Below are positions 25,218 to 33,472 of a DNA stretch of 34,956 bases, piece after piece. Origin of the DNA: Dehalococcoidia bacterium (GTDB taxonomy: Bacteria; Chloroflexota; Dehalococcoidia; GIF9; AB-539-J10); contig JAGHCA010000023.1 of the NCBI GenBank assembly GCA_021160725.1, positions 1 to 34,956 on the forward strand, written 5' to 3'. The notes beneath the pieces are model-generated. The model was not told where the DNA came from. It saw nothing but the letters and a program-made list of their open reading frames with translations, and did no database searches. Made by a program: the position numbers and the translations under genes. The number at the start of each line of letters is the position of its first letter. The stretch's first letter is position 1.

Positions 25218-26165
25218 ATGATTGAGGATTTTTTAAACGTGGCAGAAATTATTTATCTCAACGGCCAACTTATTCCTCGCTCTATAGCTAAGCTGTCTCC
25301 TTTCGACTATGGCTTCCTCTATGGATACGGCTTATTCGAGACTATGCGGGCTTACAACGGACATATCTTTCGCCTCGACTCTCATCTCACCCGCCTTTGC
25401 TGTTCTGCTGAGAGCATCGGCTTAACACATAGTATCCTGAGCACAAATGAGGGAAAGCAATCTTTGAAAGCCGCTTGCATCGAGACCCTGGAAGCCAATA
25501 AGCTCAAGGATGCCCGGCTGAGGCTCACTGTTTCAGCCGGAGAAGGCGACATGACACCTGACCTAGACACATGCTCCAATCCTACTATCTTAATCACCGC
25601 CCGAAATCTTGTTCCCTCACCGTCAGAAAAATATGGAACAGGCTTTAAAGCAGCCCTATCCTTCCTGCGCCGTAACAGCCAGTCTCCCCTATCCCGACTA
25701 AAATCCACCTGCTATATGGAAAATATCCTCGCCCGCATGATAGCCAAAGCCTCTGGATATGATGAATCCATCTTGCTCAATGAACAAGGCTACTTAGCCG
25801 AAGGCAGCACCAGCAATATCTTCCTGGTCAAGAAGTCCCCCTCCCCCAAAGGGGAAGGGCAGATGAGAGTACTCACCACACCTTCCCTGGAAAGTGGCAT
25901 CCTGCCCGGAATTACCAGAGAGGCGGTTCTGGAAATAGCTCGGGCTTCAAACATCGAAACCCAGGAAAGACAGGTGGAGCTAAAAGAGCTAATTGAGGCT
26001 GAAGAAGCCTTCATCACCAATTCCATACTGGAGCTTATGCCCCTGACCTGGTTTGAGGGCAAGCCAATCGGCACTGGCAAACCTGGCAAGTTAACTGGAG
26101 ATTTGTTGTTTGCTTATAGAAAACTCGTAGAGGAAGCAGTAGAATTAAGCAAAAGGAAGCGATGA
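25218..26165 (+). CDS. pabC: Class IV PLP aminotransferase, probably aminodeoxychorismate lyase
   Basis: Splits aminodeoxychorismate into p-aminobenzoate and pyruvate if it is PabC; branched-chain or D-amino acid aminotransferase is the alternative. The product has about 315 residues. Hallmarks: IYLNGQLIPRS, FDYGFLYGYGLFETMR, the PLP Lys in LKSTCYMENILA (about residue 162) and EGSTSNIFLV with the PLP-binding Glu. TTG and GTG starts lie just upstream of the ATG at 25218; that DNA is repeat-like, so the ATG is preferred, though no strong Shine-Dalgarno is seen. Residues about 206-217 (KSPSPKGEGQMR) are an extra loop encoded by a GC-rich hairpin. The gene overlaps the next by ATGA. Confidence 0.8.
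   Translation: MIEDFLNVAEIIYLNGQLIPRSIAKLSPFDYGFLYGYGLFETMRAYNGHIFRLDSHLTRLCCSAESIGLTHSILSTNEGKQSLKAACIETLEANKLKDARLRLTVSAGEGDMTPDLDTCSNPTILITARNLVPSPSEKYGTGFKAALSFLRRNSQSPLSRLKSTCYMENILARMIAKASGYDESILLNEQGYLAEGSTSNIFLVKKSPSPKGEGQMRVLTTPSLESGILPGITREAVLEIARASNIETQERQVELKELIEAEEAFITNSILELMPLTWFEGKPIGTGKPGKLTGDLLFAYRKLVEEAVELSKRKR
25839..25859. repeat. GC-rich hairpin repeat inserted in frame within pabC
   Basis: C-rich and G-rich arms (four pairs, one mismatch, four pairs) flank an AAA loop. The translation SPSPKGEG is the familiar reading of a C/G-rich dispersed repeat. It falls in a surface loop just before the conserved LESGILPGITRE and keeps the frame. Confidence 0.5.
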
Positions 26166-27010
26166 ATTCAGACGAAACAGGCGGGCTCCTTTTCGGAACA
26201 GGCGGTGTTCCCGTCAGTGCTCAATCCCGTTCCACAGAGGCTGGCATTGAGCGCATTGCTGAGCTTGGCCTCGGCTGCATGGAAGTGGAATTTGTCCAGG
26301 GAGTAAGGATGAGCCCTCAGGTTGCCGTCTCGGTGGGAGAATTAGCCGCTAGGAAGAATGTGGTGCTCACTGCTCACGGACCCTATTTTATAAACCTGAA
26401 TGCCGTCGAGCCACAAAAAGTACATATGAGTAAAGAAAGGATACTACAAACTGCTCGTACTGCTGCCCTTTTCGGCGCCAGGAGTATTACCTTCCATGCT
26501 GCCTTTTACCTCAAAAGCACTCCTGAGGAAACCTACGCCACGGTCAAGAAGCACCTGCAACAGGTAGTGAACATTTTGCAGAAAGAGGGAAACAAAGTGA
26601 CGATTTCCCCTGAAGTTACCGGAAAACCCTCTCAATTCGGCACCATAGAAGAAATACTCCAGCTCAGCAGCGAGATAGAAGGAGTTTTACCCTGCATTGA
26701 TTTTTCTCACTGGCATGCCCGTACGGGCAAGGCTAACTCCTATCAAGAATTTCTTGATATCTTAGACCAGGTTGAACGAAAACTGGGCAGACAGGCCTTA
26801 GATAACATGCACATCCATATCTCCGGGATTGCCTACGGAAACAAGGGCGAAATCAAGCATCTGATGCTCCCGGACTCAGACTTCCAATACGCCGAGCTAC
26901 TTAAGGCCCTGAAGGAACGGAAGGCAAAAGGAGTAATTATCTGCGAGAGCGTACCTTATCTGGAGCAAGATGCTCTCCTCCTCCAGCAGACCTATCGCGA
27001 ACTATCCTAG
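26162..27010 (+). CDS. nfo: Endonuclease IV family AP endonuclease (archaeal-type)
   Basis: The 282-aa TIM-barrel enzyme should cut DNA 5' of abasic sites. The trinuclear metal ligands line up: His in LTAHGPYFINLN, His in FHAAFY, Glu in SPEVTGKPSQFGT, Asp and His in CIDFSHWHAR, His in HIHISGI, His in KGEIKHLML, and Glu in ICESVPYLE. The GNKGEIKH form (Glu where E. coli Nfo has Asp) is typical of archaeal-type proteins. Starts within the pabC stop (ATGA) and is followed 82 bases later by a Mig-type DNA glycosylase. A sugar isomerase of the same fold is the main alternative, but the ligand set favours Nfo. Confidence 0.82.
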   Translation: MNSDETGGLLFGTGGVPVSAQSRSTEAGIERIAELGLGCMEVEFVQGVRMSPQVAVSVGELAARKNVVLTAHGPYFINLNAVEPQKVHMSKERILQTARTAALFGARSITFHAAFYLKSTPEETYATVKKHLQQVVNILQKEGNKVTISPEVTGKPSQFGTIEEILQLSSEIEGVLPCIDFSHWHARTGKANSYQEFLDILDQVERKLGRQALDNMHIHISGIAYGNKGEIKHLMLPDSDFQYAELLKALKERKAKGVIICESVPYLEQDALLLQQTYRELS

Positions 27011-27092
27011 CGGACTAATAGCTGATTCGTAGCAGGTCTAGTTGAGACGGTATCCTTAGAAGTAGGTGAGTGGTTATTCACCCAAATAGTTC

Positions 27093-27728
27093 TTGGGCGA
27101 GTTTTTAACGCTCTATTTCAAAAATAAATGGAATTATCCTTGGGGAGAAACGCGGGATCCCTTTAGAGTTCTAATTGCGGAGATGATGCTCAGGCGAACG
27201 AAGGCTGACCAAGTGCAGGCGGTTTATGAGCAACTTTTCGCTGAATATCCCTATGTTAAAACTATGGCGAAAGCCGGTAATATAGAATTAGAACAGATTC
27301 TATACCCTCTGGGATTGAAATGGCGTACTCCAGCGTTCGGTCTTGTAGCGCGAGAAGTAAAAGAGAAATACCAATGCAAAATCCCTGAAGCGCGGGAGGA
27401 GCTAGCTACTTTACCTGGTGTCGGTGAGTACGTGGCAAGAGCGGTGTTGTCCATAGCTTACGGCAAAAAAGAGTGGATTGTTGATAATAATATCGTAAGA
27501 TTATTCAGAAGATATTTTGGAATCAAGACATCGAAAGAAGGACGGAGGGGCAAACATGTTGTGGCAATTGCAAAGGTTTACGTATCAGGAAAAGACCCTC
27601 GAAAAGCCAATCTGACTCTCCTCGATTTTGCAGCTTTGATTTGCCTTCCCAGAGACCCAAGATGCACACAATGCACTATGTCTGCTACCTGTTACTATCG
27701 TGCTTTTGGCAAGGAAGAAAAGGAATAA
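27093..27728 (+). CDS. HhH-GPD DNA glycosylase, Mig-type G/T(U)-mismatch or MutY-like
   Basis: Removes a mispaired or damaged base. The 211-aa protein begins NYPWGETRDPFRVLIAEMML, close to the FPWR-TRDPY start of thymine-mismatch glycosylase. The HhH motif is LPGVGEYVARA (107-117); Tyr113 stands where EndoIII has its catalytic Lys, as in the monofunctional Mig glycosylase. Asp131 in VDNNIVRLF is the catalytic Asp. The [4Fe-4S] loop is complete: Cys184, 191, 194 and 200 spaced x6, x2, x5. The TTG at 27093 is the best available start (an in-frame stop lies at 27087), but no clear Shine-Dalgarno is seen, so the start is uncertain. Paired with an AP endonuclease upstream. Confidence 0.8.
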   Translation: MGEFLTLYFKNKWNYPWGETRDPFRVLIAEMMLRRTKADQVQAVYEQLFAEYPYVKTMAKAGNIELEQILYPLGLKWRTPAFGLVAREVKEKYQCKIPEAREELATLPGVGEYVARAVLSIAYGKKEWIVDNNIVRLFRRYFGIKTSKEGRRGKHVVAIAKVYVSGKDPRKANLTLLDFAALICLPRDPRCTQCTMSATCYYRAFGKEEKE

Positions 27729-27929
27729 GAAGGCAGCAATTAGCGCTGGATGAGATTGACCAATATATGAAGGCAGCTAAGGCAATCTGGTTAAGACGAA
27801 GTCAACATTTCATCAAGAATTTCAGGCAGGCATGTAGGGCTCGTGCTTAAGTCGAATGCTCCCCAGTGACCCCAGTGATAAGTTAACAACATGTGCAATG
27901 GCATGGGTGTCACAAGATTTTCACCTAAT
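27729..27929. other. Convergent spacer between glycosylase and fumarase beta genes
   Basis: This 201-base region lies between two converging stops. An open frame overlapping the glycosylase end runs to 27850 but has no recognisable domain and a poor start. No convincing terminator hairpin with a T-run was identified. Confidence 0.4.
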
Positions 27930-28493
27930 TCAGGAAGCCTTGATCTGGTATTTGGCTTTGCCTTGTTCGTATAGGTCGCCGCCGTAGATGTCGTTTACTA
28001 CCGTAACAGGGAAGTCTTCCACTTCCAGTCGGCGAAGGGCTTCAGCACCAAGTTCTTCGTAGGCTATCACCTCTGCCTTTTTAATGCTCCTGGAAATTAT
28101 GGCGCCGGCACCCCCTATTGCCCCCAGATAGACCGCCTTGTGCTTCACCATGGCGTCCTTCACCGCTTGCGACCTTAAACCCTTGCCAATCATCCCTTTC
28201 AGTCCTTCAGCAATCAAGCGAGGGGCGTAAGCATCCATCCTGCCACTGGTGGTAGGACCAGCCGAGCCGATTGCTCTTCCCGGCCTGGCTGGAGTAGGTC
28301 CCATGTAGTATACTGTTGCTCCCTTGATATCGAAAGGCAGCGGTTTCCCCTGGTCGAGAGCTTCGATCATCCTCTTGTGAGCGGCATCGCGGGCAACATA
28401 GATGATGCCGGTGAGCAAGAGGTTGTCCCCCGTTCTGAGGTCTTTCAGGATTTCGTCGGTTAACGGAAGCGTGATTTTCTTTGCTTCAGGCAT
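27930..28493 (-). CDS. Class I fumarate hydratase beta subunit (C-terminal domain)
   Basis: C-terminal half of the [4Fe-4S] fumarase that interconverts fumarate and malate. Length 187 aa, standard for the split form. Hallmarks are LRTGDNLLLTGIIYVARDAAHKR, YMGPTPARPGRAIGSAGPTT followed by SGRMD, and KAVYLGAIGGAGAI. GGAGG lies six bases before the ATG. The alpha subunit is about 4 kb upstream on the same strand, separated by hdr and fumarate-reductase genes, and a repeat-rich gap of 240 bases precedes this gene. L(+)-tartrate dehydratase beta is the alternative, but mdh and fumarate reductase in the same cluster favour fumarase. Confidence 0.9.
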   Translation of the reverse strand: MPEAKKITLPLTDEILKDLRTGDNLLLTGIIYVARDAAHKRMIEALDQGKPLPFDIKGATVYYMGPTPARPGRAIGSAGPTTSGRMDAYAPRLIAEGLKGMIGKGLRSQAVKDAMVKHKAVYLGAIGGAGAIISRSIKKAEVIAYEELGAEALRRLEVEDFPVTVVNDIYGGDLYEQGKAKYQIKAS

Positions 28494-28545
28494 AATTTAC
28501 CTCCGGCTTGTCTGTAGCGCGGCCTTTTCGGGTCGCGCCGTTTGT

Positions 28546-28585
28546 TCATAACTCCCCTAACCCCTCTTATCTTAAGAGGGGAATT
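28546..28585. repeat. Hairpin-bearing direct repeat, copy 1
   Basis: ATAACTCCCCTAA is followed by a stem of nine pairs (28561-28569 with 28573-28581, loop TCT) and GAAT. A close copy starts 28672. It sits in the gap between the flavoprotein and fumarase beta genes. Confidence 0.6.
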
Positions 28586-28671
28586 ATTCGCTACCCAGCT
28601 GCACGAGGCTAAAGTGCCGATTTCTTCGAGCATCCTCGGCAGAGTCGGAACCTCGCACTACGTTCTCTTTT

Positions 28672-28708
28672 ATAACTCCTCTGACCCCCCTTATCCTAAG
28701 AGGGGAAT
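28672..28708. repeat. Hairpin-bearing direct repeat, copy 2
   Basis: ATAACTCCTCTGA is followed by arms at 28685-28693 and 28697-28705 (eight of nine pairs, loop TCC) and GAAT. Same orientation as copy 1; about 86 bases of unrelated sequence lie between them. It begins 62 bases before the flavoprotein stop-side coding end, read from the + strand. Confidence 0.55.
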
Positions 28709-28733
28709 CTTTTATGCGCTTTGAACTCGAAGT

Positions 28734-30407
28734 CTACCTCAAGGTGCCCAAGTGGCTCACAGTGAGCTGTTTTTCCTTCACCTCGGGACTGGTATAATCG
28801 GGCAGGAGCATGGGAGCTACTCTATTGGTCTTAATCCCTGCCTCTTTAAGCTCTTTGTGATACCTTTTCACATGGTCCAGGGTTAGCTTCCCCTCTTTTG
28901 CCCTCTCCCTGGCGAATATAGCAGCATTTCTACCGGCAATCCGACCGAAGACCACGATGTCCATAAGAGAATTACCCATCAGCCTGTTCTCCCCATGCAG
29001 TCCACCAGTCACTTCCCCAGCAACATAAAGCCCGGGCACAGCGGTTTCGCATTCGGCGTTGTCCTTGAGCCCTCCATTTTGATAATGAAGCGTGGGATAG
29101 ACCAGCATGGGTGCCTTGGATATATCAATCCCTAAGCGGTCGTATACCTTCCATTTCCCGACAAAAGCAGTTCGCACCCTCCCCTCACCATGTAGAATGT
29201 CAAGCATGGGGGAATCGAGCCAAACTCCCACCTTACCAGTAGGAGTGGGGACGCCCTTGCCGTCCAGACATTCCTTGATAAAACGGGCTGATTCCACATC
29301 CCTGGGCTCACGCTCATTGACAAATTTTTCTCCATGGACATTTACAATATCCGCTCCCTCTGCCCTGAACCTCTCGGTAATGAGCCATCCCTCTATTTGC
29401 TCGGGGAAAACGACGCCTGTGGGGTGATATTGAACAGTATGAAGGAAAGACAACCGCGCACCAGCCCTGTAGCCTATGACTATACCATCAGCAGTAGCAC
29501 CATAATGATTGGTGGTCATAAAACCCTGAACGTGGAGTCTGCCGCTACCACCTGTAGCTAAAATCACCGCCTTAGCTTTGACAACAAGATACTCTTCGGT
29601 TTCCATATTGTAAAGCAAGGCACCAGAGCATTGCCCATGTTCGTTGAGGATAAGCTCCACCGCCGGAGAAAATTCCAGAACTTTAATATTCCGCCTGTTA
29701 CGAGCTTCATCACGCACCACACGCATGATTTCCATGCCGCTGAGGTCGGCGCAATAGTGCATCCTTTTTCGGCAGGTTCCCCCACCATGCATGGACTCCA
29801 GCCTGCCATCTGGAAACTTTGAGAACAGGACTCCCAGGTTTTCCAACCACTGGAGAGCATCGGGGGCTTGCTTAACAAAGGCAGCTACTATATCAGGGTC
29901 ATTTTTGAAGTGTCCCCCTCCCATTACATCGAGGTAGTGATAATAAGGAGAATCCTTTTCCCTTTTCGTAGCAGCTTGAATTCCCCCTTCAGCCATCATC
30001 GTATTAGCATCACCATGCCGAAGCTTCGTAGCCATAAGAACCTGAGCACCATTTTCCTCGGCGATAATGGCAGCGATAGTAGCAGCTCCACCGCCACCAA
30101 TAACCAGAACATCAGCTTCATAGTCATCACTCGTAAGGTCAACTTTGTCTGGGTCAACCCTGCTCTTAGATTCCAGCAGGTCAACAAACTCGTGGGCTAT
30201 TCTATAACCCTTATTGGGGCCAACTTTTATCTCCCGCCTTCCTTCTTCCTTGTAATCGGGGTGATATTTCAACATTTCCTGCCTTTCTTTTAGAGACATA
30301 AAGGGAAACTCTTCGCCCCGTCTCCTTTTCTCCAGCCGGACAGGTCTGGTCTGTTCTACCTTCTTAATATAGGGCTCAAAGAAATCGGGATATCCTAAAT
30401 AACTCAT
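28734..30407 (-). CDS. Fumarate reductase/succinate dehydrogenase-type flavoprotein subunit
   Basis: FAD subunit carrying the fumarate/succinate site. The ATG at 30407 is chosen because AGGAGG stands four bases upstream, giving 557 aa; a start 39 bases earlier would overlap the neighbour. The FAD fold starts late, at VIGGGGAATIAA (102-113), after an unusual N-terminal stretch of about 95 polar residues. The segment ANTMMAEGGIQ has Asn where Sdh/FrdA has the His that binds FAD covalently, so FAD is probably non-covalent, as in thiol:fumarate reductase TfrA. Active-site blocks are kept: HTVQYHPTG, TERFRAEGADIV, NEREPRDVESARF and GEVTGGLHGENRLMGNSLMD. Eight bases separate it from the Fe-S subunit. 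Confidence 0.9.
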   Translation of the reverse strand: MSYLGYPDFFEPYIKKVEQTRPVRLEKRRRGEEFPFMSLKERQEMLKYHPDYKEEGRREIKVGPNKGYRIAHEFVDLLESKSRVDPDKVDLTSDDYEADVLVIGGGGAATIAAIIAEENGAQVLMATKLRHGDANTMMAEGGIQAATKREKDSPYYHYLDVMGGGHFKNDPDIVAAFVKQAPDALQWLENLGVLFSKFPDGRLESMHGGGTCRKRMHYCADLSGMEIMRVVRDEARNRRNIKVLEFSPAVELILNEHGQCSGALLYNMETEEYLVVKAKAVILATGGSGRLHVQGFMTTNHYGATADGIVIGYRAGARLSFLHTVQYHPTGVVFPEQIEGWLITERFRAEGADIVNVHGEKFVNEREPRDVESARFIKECLDGKGVPTPTGKVGVWLDSPMLDILHGEGRVRTAFVGKWKVYDRLGIDISKAPMLVYPTLHYQNGGLKDNAECETAVPGLYVAGEVTGGLHGENRLMGNSLMDIVVFGRIAGRNAAIFARERAKEGKLTLDHVKRYHKELKEAGIKTNRVAPMLLPDYTSPEVKEKQLTVSHLGTLR

Positions 30408-30415
30408 CTCGCCTC

Positions 30416-31204
30416 CTACAGATATGTCGTATCCCTCGGTTTCCAATCCTCCCCGGCCGTTACCGGTTCCTCTTCCCTCTCTCGATACAACTTTTCCAGT
30501 TCGTCTTTCTTCACACGTTTCAACTCGTTTAAAATATCATCATACTTGCCCTCGTTAATCGCCTTGACCATCTCAGCCAAATGTTCCGCCCTGGGAAGAA
30601 TGCGGGCTCCGTAAATCCTGCGGGCGAGTTGAAACATATGATACTGAGCTAATTCTCCAAAGCACCGGCTGGTGCATAACCCACACTGGATACACTCAAA
30701 GCTAATTCGCGAGGCTTCGGCGATATTTCCCTGCTTCAAAGCTGAGATAGCATCCATAACCTGTATGCCCTGGGGACAGGCTTTAGTACAGGCATTGCAG
30801 GCTACACAGCGGAATAGCTCAGGATACAGCTTGAAAACTTCTTCAGGAGCAGAGGTTAACTCTGCGAATTCATATTGGGCACGGTTGGCAGGGAAAAAGG
30901 GTATTTGGGTTACATACATGTCAGGCTCGACCGTCTTCTGACAGGCAAGCGCTACCTGTAACTTGTAATCGCCAGGCTTGCGATAAACTGTACCGCAGGC
31001 ACCGCAGGTGCCCCCTCGACATCCACAACCCCGAATGAACCTATAGCCAGCATACTCCATCGCCTTCATAAGAGTGAGCCCTTCGGGAACTTCGTAGCGC
31101 TTTCCCATAATATATACAGGAATCAATTTAACTTCTGGCACTTTTCTTTCTTCCTTAACCTTTGTTGTCGTCGGGCCCTTTCTCTTCTTCGCTTTGACAC
31201 TCAT
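30416..31204 (-). CDS. Fumarate reductase/succinate dehydrogenase-type iron-sulfur subunit
   Basis: Electron-transfer subunit between the flavoprotein and the Hdr-like proteins. Start ATG at 31204 has GGGG seven bases upstream; 262 aa. The N-terminal ferredoxin domain binds [2Fe-2S] through Cys60, 62, 67, 70 and 88. The C-terminal domain has two full CxxCxxCxxxC sets (Cys133-143 and Cys171-181), implying two [4Fe-4S] clusters rather than the Sdh/Frd pattern with one [3Fe-4S]. This matches tfrB-like and type-E enzymes. No membrane anchor genes (SdhC/D) are nearby. The protein has a highly charged C-terminal tail. Confidence 0.88.
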   Translation of the reverse strand: MSVKAKKRKGPTTTKVKEERKVPEVKLIPVYIMGKRYEVPEGLTLMKAMEYAGYRFIRGCGCRGGTCGACGTVYRKPGDYKLQVALACQKTVEPDMYVTQIPFFPANRAQYEFAELTSAPEEVFKLYPELFRCVACNACTKACPQGIQVMDAISALKQGNIAEASRISFECIQCGLCTSRCFGELAQYHMFQLARRIYGARILPRAEHLAEMVKAINEGKYDDILNELKRVKKDELEKLYREREEEPVTAGEDWKPRDTTYL

Positions 31205-31244
31205 TTTTAACCCCTGCTTCAATCAGGGGTTAAAAATTGCCTTC

Positions 31245-32123
31245 TCACGGTAGAAGATTCTTTTCCCGCAGAAGCGATTCCGGGTTACCATAATTCAGCT
31301 CAAAGTGACATACTTGATGATCGAGCCCCAAGGCAAGAGCCAGCAGTTGTGTAAAGTAGAATATAGGCATCCCTTTAAATTCGGCACGCTTTTTCACCAA
31401 TTCCTCCTGCCCCTGACCCAAATCGTAAGCACACAAAGGACAGGTAAGAACCAGTGCTTCTGCACCATAGCTCAATGCCGAGCTTAAGATATTCCAGGCA
31501 TATGCAGAAATTACACCTGGGTCACTTATGATTTGATAAGACCCACAACACCTTGTGGATTCGGGGAAATCTACAGAAGTAGCACCCACAGTCTCGACAA
31601 GCTTGCGCAAGATGCCGGGGTTCTCCACGCTGTCCATAGCTACTTCCCGGGGACGAAGCAGCATACATCCATAATAAGGGGCTACCTTTAAGTCTCGAAG
31701 AGGGAGTTTCACTTTTTGTGCAAGGGCTTCCCATCCTATCTCATCCCTCAATACCTCCAAAAGATGGATAACCTTTACCTCCCCACTGTAATCTATCTCA
31801 TCATCCATAAAGCTATTAATAGTATTTCTTTTTTCCGTATCTGCCTTCATTAGAAGGTTAGCCCTCTTCAGGGTATTAAAGCAGAAAGAACACAAAGTAA
31901 CTAGCTTGTTTTTCCCTTGCTCCGTCGTTCGAATGAGGTTGCGAACAGGTGCTACCTGATGGATTAAATCATCATCGGCTAAAGAATGCACTGCGCCACA
32001 GCAGTTCCATCTGGTAATCTCTTCCAGCTTAAATCCCAAAACTTCCATGGAGGCAATAGCAGGCTCCTCCAGATTCTTCGCCTTAGTTTTCAAGGTACAT
32101 CCGGGATAATAAGCTAAGCTCAT
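31245..32123 (-). CDS. HdrB-like CCG-domain protein
   Basis: Related to heterodisulfide reductase subunit B, TfrB C-terminus and SdhE of type-E succinate dehydrogenases, which bind unusual [4Fe-4S] clusters and reduce disulfides or quinones. The 292-aa protein has two CCG domains: Cys9, Cys41-Cys42, Cys78 and Cys81 (NCCGAVH, LCSFCFN), then Cys153, Cys192-Cys193, Cys228 and Cys231 (RCCGSYQ, TCPLCAYDL). All ten cysteines are present. AAGGA and AAGG lie before the ATG. It sits between hdrC-like and fumarate reductase genes with short spacers (13 and 40 bases), so it is probably the electron donor or acceptor module of that enzyme. Confidence 0.9.
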   Translation of the reverse strand: MSLAYYPGCTLKTKAKNLEEPAIASMEVLGFKLEEITRWNCCGAVHSLADDDLIHQVAPVRNLIRTTEQGKNKLVTLCSFCFNTLKRANLLMKADTEKRNTINSFMDDEIDYSGEVKVIHLLEVLRDEIGWEALAQKVKLPLRDLKVAPYYGCMLLRPREVAMDSVENPGILRKLVETVGATSVDFPESTRCCGSYQIISDPGVISAYAWNILSSALSYGAEALVLTCPLCAYDLGQGQEELVKKRAEFKGMPIFYFTQLLALALGLDHQVCHFELNYGNPESLLREKNLLP

Positions 32124-32136
32124 CCTTATTCCTTCT

Positions 32137-32544
32137 TTAACCGGTAAATTTCCTCAAGCCACTGACCATGGCTATCTGAGGAATATCATCTCGTTCCTCG
32201 GGGGGAATTTGCTCAGGCTTCACGTGGTCAACATTCCTTCTTAAAGTGAGAAGCCTTATTGCCTCCATTAACCTGGACAGGTCAAATCCCCTGGGGCAGT
32301 TTACAGTGCAGGCAAGACAGGAAGCACAAATCCAGACGGTCTTTGATTTGACAATTTCATTTTGCATCCCTAACCGTGCCAGTTCAATAACCTGGCGAGG
32401 GGAAAGGTCCATATTGGAAGCCGCAGGACAAACTCCAGAACACATACCACACTGGTAACACAAGTGAAGGTTCTCTCCGCTGAGCTCCTTGACTTTCTTT
32501 ACAAACTCAGTTCCTCGCCTTTTGGACGAAATGGTTACAGACAC
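32137..32544 (-). CDS. HdrC-like 4Fe-4S protein
   Basis: Small ferredoxin-like partner of HdrB, 135 aa. Two CxxCxxCxxxC motifs: Cys29/32/35/39 (CYQCGMCSGVCP) and Cys73/76/79/83 (CASCLACTVNCP). SPRQVIELARLGM between them is typical of HdrC. The start is GTG at 32544 with only a weak purine-rich site upstream. It passes electrons between HdrB-like and an outside partner such as an Hdr-A-like flavoprotein, hydrogenase or quinone; none is in the window. Confidence 0.88.
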   Translation of the reverse strand: MSVTISSKRRGTEFVKKVKELSGENLHLCYQCGMCSGVCPAASNMDLSPRQVIELARLGMQNEIVKSKTVWICASCLACTVNCPRGFDLSRLMEAIRLLTLRRNVDHVKPEQIPPEERDDIPQIAMVSGLRKFTG

Positions 32545-32580
32545 TCTCTTCTCACTCTTTTATTTATTTTTTAACTTCCC

Positions 32581-33426
32581 CTACAGGACTGCTTCTTCAC
32601 GGCGAGCGCACCAACACTGCAGGTTGACTGCTACAGGCATGCTGGCAATATGGCAAGGGAAAGCTTCCACATGAACTGCTAAGGCAGTAATTGTGCCACC
32701 GTAGCCCATAGCACCTATGCCCAAATTGTTAACCCGTTCCAGAATTTCCCTCTCCAAATCGGCAACCTCGGGGTCAGGATTCGATTCGCTAACTTTGCGC
32801 AGCAGCGCCTTCTTGGCTATAAGCATAGTTTTATCCGTCGTCCCGCCAATGCCGACTCCGATAATAACAGGTGGACAGGGATTGCCACCAACTTCGTCAA
32901 CAAGGTTGACGACAAAATCTATCACCCCCTGTCGTCCTTTAGCTGGAGGTAGAACAGCCAGGCGTGAACAGTTTTCCGAACCGCCTCCTTTGGGTAAAAC
33001 ACTGATTTTCAGCCTATCCCCGGAAACTATATCAGTATGAATCATAGCTGGTGTATTATCTCTGGTATTCATCCTGGCAAAGCAAGGCTGATTCACAATG
33101 GATTTACGTAAATAACCCTGAGAATATCCCTGGCGTACCCCTTCGTTGACTGCTGCATAAAGGTCTCCACCGACAACGTGAACCTCCTGACCCAGTTCCA
33201 GCATAACCACGGCGGCACCGGTATCTTGACAAAGAGGAATCTGCTCCTTGCCGGCAATCTCCACATTTTCTAGGATTCTATCCAATACACTACGACAAAC
33301 AGGGGATTTCTCTCTTTGTCTTGCTTGCTTCAATGCAATTATCACGTCCGTGGGTAGATAATGGCAGGAACGCTCAAATAAACGGGCTACGGTGTTCGTT
33401 ACATCACCAGCTTCGATTTCTCTCAT
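32581..33426 (-). CDS. Class I fumarate hydratase alpha subunit (N-terminal domain)
   Basis: N-terminal half of [4Fe-4S] fumarase, 281 aa, the normal size of the split form. Cluster Cys residues appear in IPLCQDTGAAVV, GGGSENCSRLAVL and GGNPCPPVIIGVGIGGT. AAGGA lies four bases before the ATG. It sits 46 bases after the LarA-like gene, while its beta partner is the last gene of the cluster. Tartrate dehydratase alpha is the alternative. The C-terminal end HIASMPVAVNLQCWCARR is typical of the alpha subunit. Confidence 0.92.
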   Translation of the reverse strand: MREIEAGDVTNTVARLFERSCHYLPTDVIIALKQARQREKSPVCRSVLDRILENVEIAGKEQIPLCQDTGAAVVMLELGQEVHVVGGDLYAAVNEGVRQGYSQGYLRKSIVNQPCFARMNTRDNTPAMIHTDIVSGDRLKISVLPKGGGSENCSRLAVLPPAKGRQGVIDFVVNLVDEVGGNPCPPVIIGVGIGGTTDKTMLIAKKALLRKVSESNPDPEVADLEREILERVNNLGIGAMGYGGTITALAVHVEAFPCHIASMPVAVNLQCWCARREEAVL

Positions 33427-33472
33427 CTTTCCTTGCCGGCTTATCCTAGCCTCTTGATTCTAGGTGCGTCGG

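Noticed and set aside
27641-27850. Open frame of 69 residues overlapping the glycosylase end
   Set aside because: The first half is a shadow of the glycosylase iron-sulfur region. The last 40 residues look somewhat protein-like but have no start or homology that could be recognised.
28542-28724. Open frame of 60 residues in the gap before fumarase beta
   Set aside because: Both ends are translations of the hairpin repeats (TPLILRGE-like words), so it is a repeat artefact.
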